A stretch of DNA of 7,955 bases, from positions 1-7,955 of the forward strand of contig JAURGS010000113.1 in assembly GCA_030833685.1 (NCBI GenBank). The letters are read 5' to 3'. This DNA is from Rhodoferax sp. GTDB lineage: Bacteria > Pseudomonadota > Gammaproteobacteria > Burkholderiales > Burkholderiaceae_C. Below the pieces are notes generated by a model. It had not been told where the DNA came from. It saw nothing but the letters and a program-made list of their open reading frames with translations, and made no database searches. Of the stretch, positions 6,251 through 7,955 are shown one piece after another. How positions within the stretch are numbered: position 1 is the first letter of the stretch; each line of letters begins with the position of its first letter. The position numbers were made by a program, and so were the translations under genes.

Positions 6251-7636
6251 ATGAATACCATTTCGATTTATCAGCAACGCCGGGCTGACCTGGCGCGACA
6301 GATTGGGGTGAGCGGGATCGCCCTGATTCCCACCGCTTTGGAGCGTCCTCGCAATCGCGACAGCGACTTTCAATTCCGGCACGACAGCTATTTTTACTAT
6401 TTGTCTGGGTTTAAAGAACCGCGGGCCTGGCTTGTTCTGACCGGGGACGGGCGTAGCACGCTTTTTTGCCAGCCCAAAGATCCGGAGCGTGAAATCTGGG
6501 ATGGCATTCGCTTAGGGCCACAGGCTGCGCCTGCTGCCTTGGGGGTGGACGCTGCGTTCTCGATAGACGATATGGACGATCGCTTGCCGGCATTGCTGGA
6601 TGGTTGCGATGCGGTCTGGTTTCCGTTTGCGACCCATGCCGGCTTGGAAACGCGGGTCGACGGGTGGCTGACCCAGTTGCGCTCGCGGGTGCGCTATGGC
6701 GCTTTGGTTCCGCAAGGCGTGCGTGACCTGTGCGCCTTGCTTGATGAGATGCGCTTGGTCAAAGATGCCCATGAGCTGGCCATCATGCGAGAGGCCGCCC
6801 AAATCAGTGCCCAGGCGCATGTGCGGGCGATGAAGCTCAGTGCCAGTTTGCTGCGTGATGGACAAGATGTTCGTGAATTTCACCTCGAAGCAGAATTGCT
6901 GCACGAGTTTCGCCGGCATGGGTCGCAGTATCCGGCGTACGGATCTATCGTTGCCGCAGGAGCCAATGCCTGCGTGCTTCATTACCGCGCAGACGACGGC
7001 CAGATTCGCGATGGTGAATTGGTACTGATTGACGCGGGTTGTGAACTTGACGGGTATGCCAGTGACATCACCCGAACGTTTCCTGCCAACGGGCGCTTCA
7101 GCGGGCCACAAAAAACGCTGTATGACATTGTTTTGGCTTCGCAAAAGGCGGCCGTGGCGGTGACCAGGCCGGGCGCACGATTCACCGACCCACACGATGC
7201 GGCGGTAAAGGTTTTGGCGCAAGGCATGCTTGACGTCGGCCTGTTAGACCGAAACAAGGTGGGTACCCTCGATGATGTGATTGAGAAGCGCGACTATTTT
7301 CAGTTTTACATGCACCGCACGGGCCACTGGCTGGGCATGGATGTGCACGACTGTGGGGCTTACACCGAGCCGTCTGAGTTGGGGCAGGTCAGCGAGCGAA
7401 AAGACGCGCTCACTGGCCAGACGATTCGCAATCGGCCTGCGCGTGTACTTCGCGCAGGCATGGTGTTGACGGTTGAGCCGGGTATTTACGTTAGGCCTGC
7501 CCAAGGCGTGCCAGAGGTGTTTCACAACATCGGCATTCGCATTGAAGACGACGCCTGTGTAACCGAGCAGGGGTGCGAGTTGATCAGCCGGGACGTGCCC
7601 GTCGAAACCGCTGAAATTGAGGCCTTGATGCGCTAG
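6251..7636 (+). CDS. pepP: Xaa-Pro aminopeptidase (aminopeptidase P II)
   Basis: PepP is a cytosolic dimanganese peptidase that removes an N-terminal residue ahead of proline. The 461-residue protein has the aminopeptidase P N-terminal domain (about 5-140, including FRHDSYFYYLSGF) and a C-terminal pita-bread domain (about 170-455). All five metal ligands are present: Asp261 and Asp272 in DAGCELDGYASDITRTFP, His359 in HRTGHWLGMDVHD, Glu409 in VEPGIY and Glu432 in IRIEDD. The catalytic-site histidines His244 (VLHY) and His366 are also present. It is about 20 residues longer than the 441-residue E. coli enzyme, mostly from an insertion at about 371-399 between His366 and Glu409. ATG 6251 gives the expected N-terminus; it follows murU by 19 bp with little Shine-Dalgarno sequence, which suggests translational coupling. 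The stop is TAG at 7634-7636. The C-terminus looks complete. Confidence 0.96.
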   Translation: MNTISIYQQRRADLARQIGVSGIALIPTALERPRNRDSDFQFRHDSYFYYLSGFKEPRAWLVLTGDGRSTLFCQPKDPEREIWDGIRLGPQAAPAALGVDAAFSIDDMDDRLPALLDGCDAVWFPFATHAGLETRVDGWLTQLRSRVRYGALVPQGVRDLCALLDEMRLVKDAHELAIMREAAQISAQAHVRAMKLSASLLRDGQDVREFHLEAELLHEFRRHGSQYPAYGSIVAAGANACVLHYRADDGQIRDGELVLIDAGCELDGYASDITRTFPANGRFSGPQKTLYDIVLASQKAAVAVTRPGARFTDPHDAAVKVLAQGMLDVGLLDRNKVGTLDDVIEKRDYFQFYMHRTGHWLGMDVHDCGAYTEPSELGQVSERKDALTGQTIRNRPARVLRAGMVLTVEPGIYVRPAQGVPEVFHNIGIRIEDDACVTEQGCELISRDVPVETAEIEALMR

Positions 7637-7675
7637 GGGTTGGGTCGCGCAGCGGATTGAACCTGCTGCCGATTT

Positions 7676-7714
7676 AAGTTTCACCTCCGGGGTGAGCGCC
7701 AAACTTTACGCTCA
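7676..7714 (+). repeat. Overlapping inverted repeats just downstream of pepP
   Basis: TCACC (7681-7685) pairs with GGTGA (7691-7695), and this hairpin can be extended by AAGTTT (7676-7681) with AAACTT (7701-7706) across a six-base bulge. A second pair, TGAGCG (7693-7698) with CGCTCA (7709-7714), shares bases with the first, so the two cannot both form. No T run follows, so this is not a standard intrinsic terminator. It lies 40-78 bp past the pepP stop and may shape the end of that mRNA. Confidence 0.35.
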
Positions 7715-7805
7715 GGCCTAGATCCGCCAAACCACCCTTGATTTCAAAGAGTAAAACTATCAGAATAAGGAAAGCGATAGCTTTTTGATGCAAATATTGA
7801 TCTCA

Positions 7806-7866
7806 GCGAATTTCAACATAGTCAAAAACATTGGTTACCTTGACATACATTGAAATATTGAATCGC
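7806..7866. repeat. Imperfect dyad and short direct repeats in the AT-rich island
   Basis: Co-centred inverted repeats surround about position 7832: TTTCAA (7811-7816) with TTGAAA (7850-7855), GTCAA (7821-7825) with TTGAC (7840-7844), AAC (7827-7829) with GTT (7834-7836), and further out GCG (7806-7808) with CGC (7864-7866). Direct repeats overlap the dyad: AAATATTGA at 7792-7800 and 7853-7861, and CTTGACAT at 7839-7846 and 7866-7873. This could be a protein-binding region or a structured RNA, but AT-rich DNA yields such matches by chance fairly often. Confidence 0.3.
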
Positions 7867-7905
7867 TTGACATTTTTGTTTTTTACCAGCACGCCCTCTA
7901 GAAAG

Positions 7906-7935
7906 GCCCAGGGTCGCCCTTCTTGGGTATTTTTT
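7906..7935 (+). terminator. Candidate intrinsic terminator near the right end
   Basis: CCCA (7907-7910) pairs with TGGG (7924-7927), with G7906-T7928 as a possible added wobble pair. Inside it, GGG (7911-7913) pairs with CCC (7917-7919) around TCG, leaving a four-base bulge. A run of six T residues (7930-7935) follows, so the layout fits rightward Rho-independent termination. The stem is interrupted and lies about 270 bp past pepP, so its transcript is unclear: late read-through from pepP, a small RNA from the AT-rich island, or a leader attenuator of a downstream gene. Confidence 0.45.
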
Positions 7936-7955
7936 GCTGTGTTGAGATCGGGCTG

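Larger units (their letters stand above)
7637..7955. other. 319-bp non-coding right end with AT-rich island
   Basis: No credible gene is present in either strand. The first 100 bp keep the GC-rich style of the genes and contain small hairpins. Bases 7741-7880 are only 30% G+C (42 of 140 counted by hand), in sharp contrast to the rest of the window, and carry short repeats and a dyad. GC content rises again from about 7888, where a terminator-like hairpin lies. The stretch may be the upstream region of a gene beyond the window, a silenced or foreign segment, or a decayed gene; the sequence here does not decide. Confidence 0.6.

Noticed and set aside
6512..7222. A 236-codon minus-strand open frame inside pepP, and another at 7244-7702 running past the pepP stop
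   Set aside because: Both lie opposite conserved pepP codons and show no recognisable domain. The second extends only 66 bp beyond pepP and has no supporting start or family.
7753..7786. Hairpin AAAACTATC...GATAGCTTTT as a bidirectional terminator
   Set aside because: The stem has only two G-C pairs, one bulged base and a 14-nt loop, so it is too weak to support a terminator call.
7788..7853. A 21-codon open frame in the AT-rich island (ATG at 7788, TGA at 7851-7853)
   Set aside because: It is too short, the nearest purine-rich site is about 14 bases away, and the peptide resembles nothing known. Such frames are expected by chance.
7840..7895. Sigma-70 promoters starting from the two TTGACA boxes
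   Set aside because: No TATAAT-like hexamer lies 15-18 bp downstream of either box; the sequences at those places are GC-containing and poor matches.
1..7955. CRISPR arrays, insertion sequences, tRNA or rRNA genes, phage or defence genes
   Set aside because: No regularly spaced repeats, transposase motifs, cloverleaf-like segments or defence-type domains were seen. The coding content is complete housekeeping and accessory metabolic genes.

Overview
The window looks like ordinary core chromosome of a betaproteobacterium, most likely Burkholderiales and probably Comamonadaceae. The support is the GC-rich coding style, the transketolase-GAPDH gene pair, a MurU-type nucleotidyltransferase next to a class II aminopeptidase P, and a DUF2189 membrane protein. 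The taxonomic placement is inferred from protein character and gene order, not from a database search.

Left part (1-3227, minus strand): transketolase (tkt) is followed 80 bp later by glyceraldehyde-3-phosphate dehydrogenase (gap). A textbook intrinsic terminator lies just past gap at 33-62. The two enzymes share glyceraldehyde 3-phosphate and probably form one transcription unit linking the pentose phosphate pathway (or the Calvin cycle, if present) with glycolysis. Catalytic residues are intact in both.

Centre and right (3373-7636, plus strand): after a 145 bp divergent intergenic region come four co-directional genes. They encode an Old Yellow Enzyme family ene-reductase (YqjM/XenA type), a DUF2189 multi-pass membrane protein, an N-acetylmuramate-1-phosphate uridylyltransferase-like protein (MurU, peptidoglycan recycling), and Xaa-Pro aminopeptidase (PepP). 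MurU and PepP are only 19 bp apart and are probably cotranscribed. A strong hairpin overlaps the ene-reductase stop codon.

Right end (7637-7955): 319 bp with no credible gene. It holds small hairpins just after pepP, a strikingly AT-rich island (7741-7880, 42 G/C of 140 bases by hand count) with short direct repeats and an imperfect dyad, and a terminator-like hairpin with a T6 run at 7906-7935. This is the only part not explained by well-known gene families.

No insertion sequence, CRISPR array, rRNA, tRNA, phage gene or defence system was seen. I found no convincing undescribed system. The observations in Part 2 are modest and concern the non-coding right end, a PepP insertion and the context of MurU.
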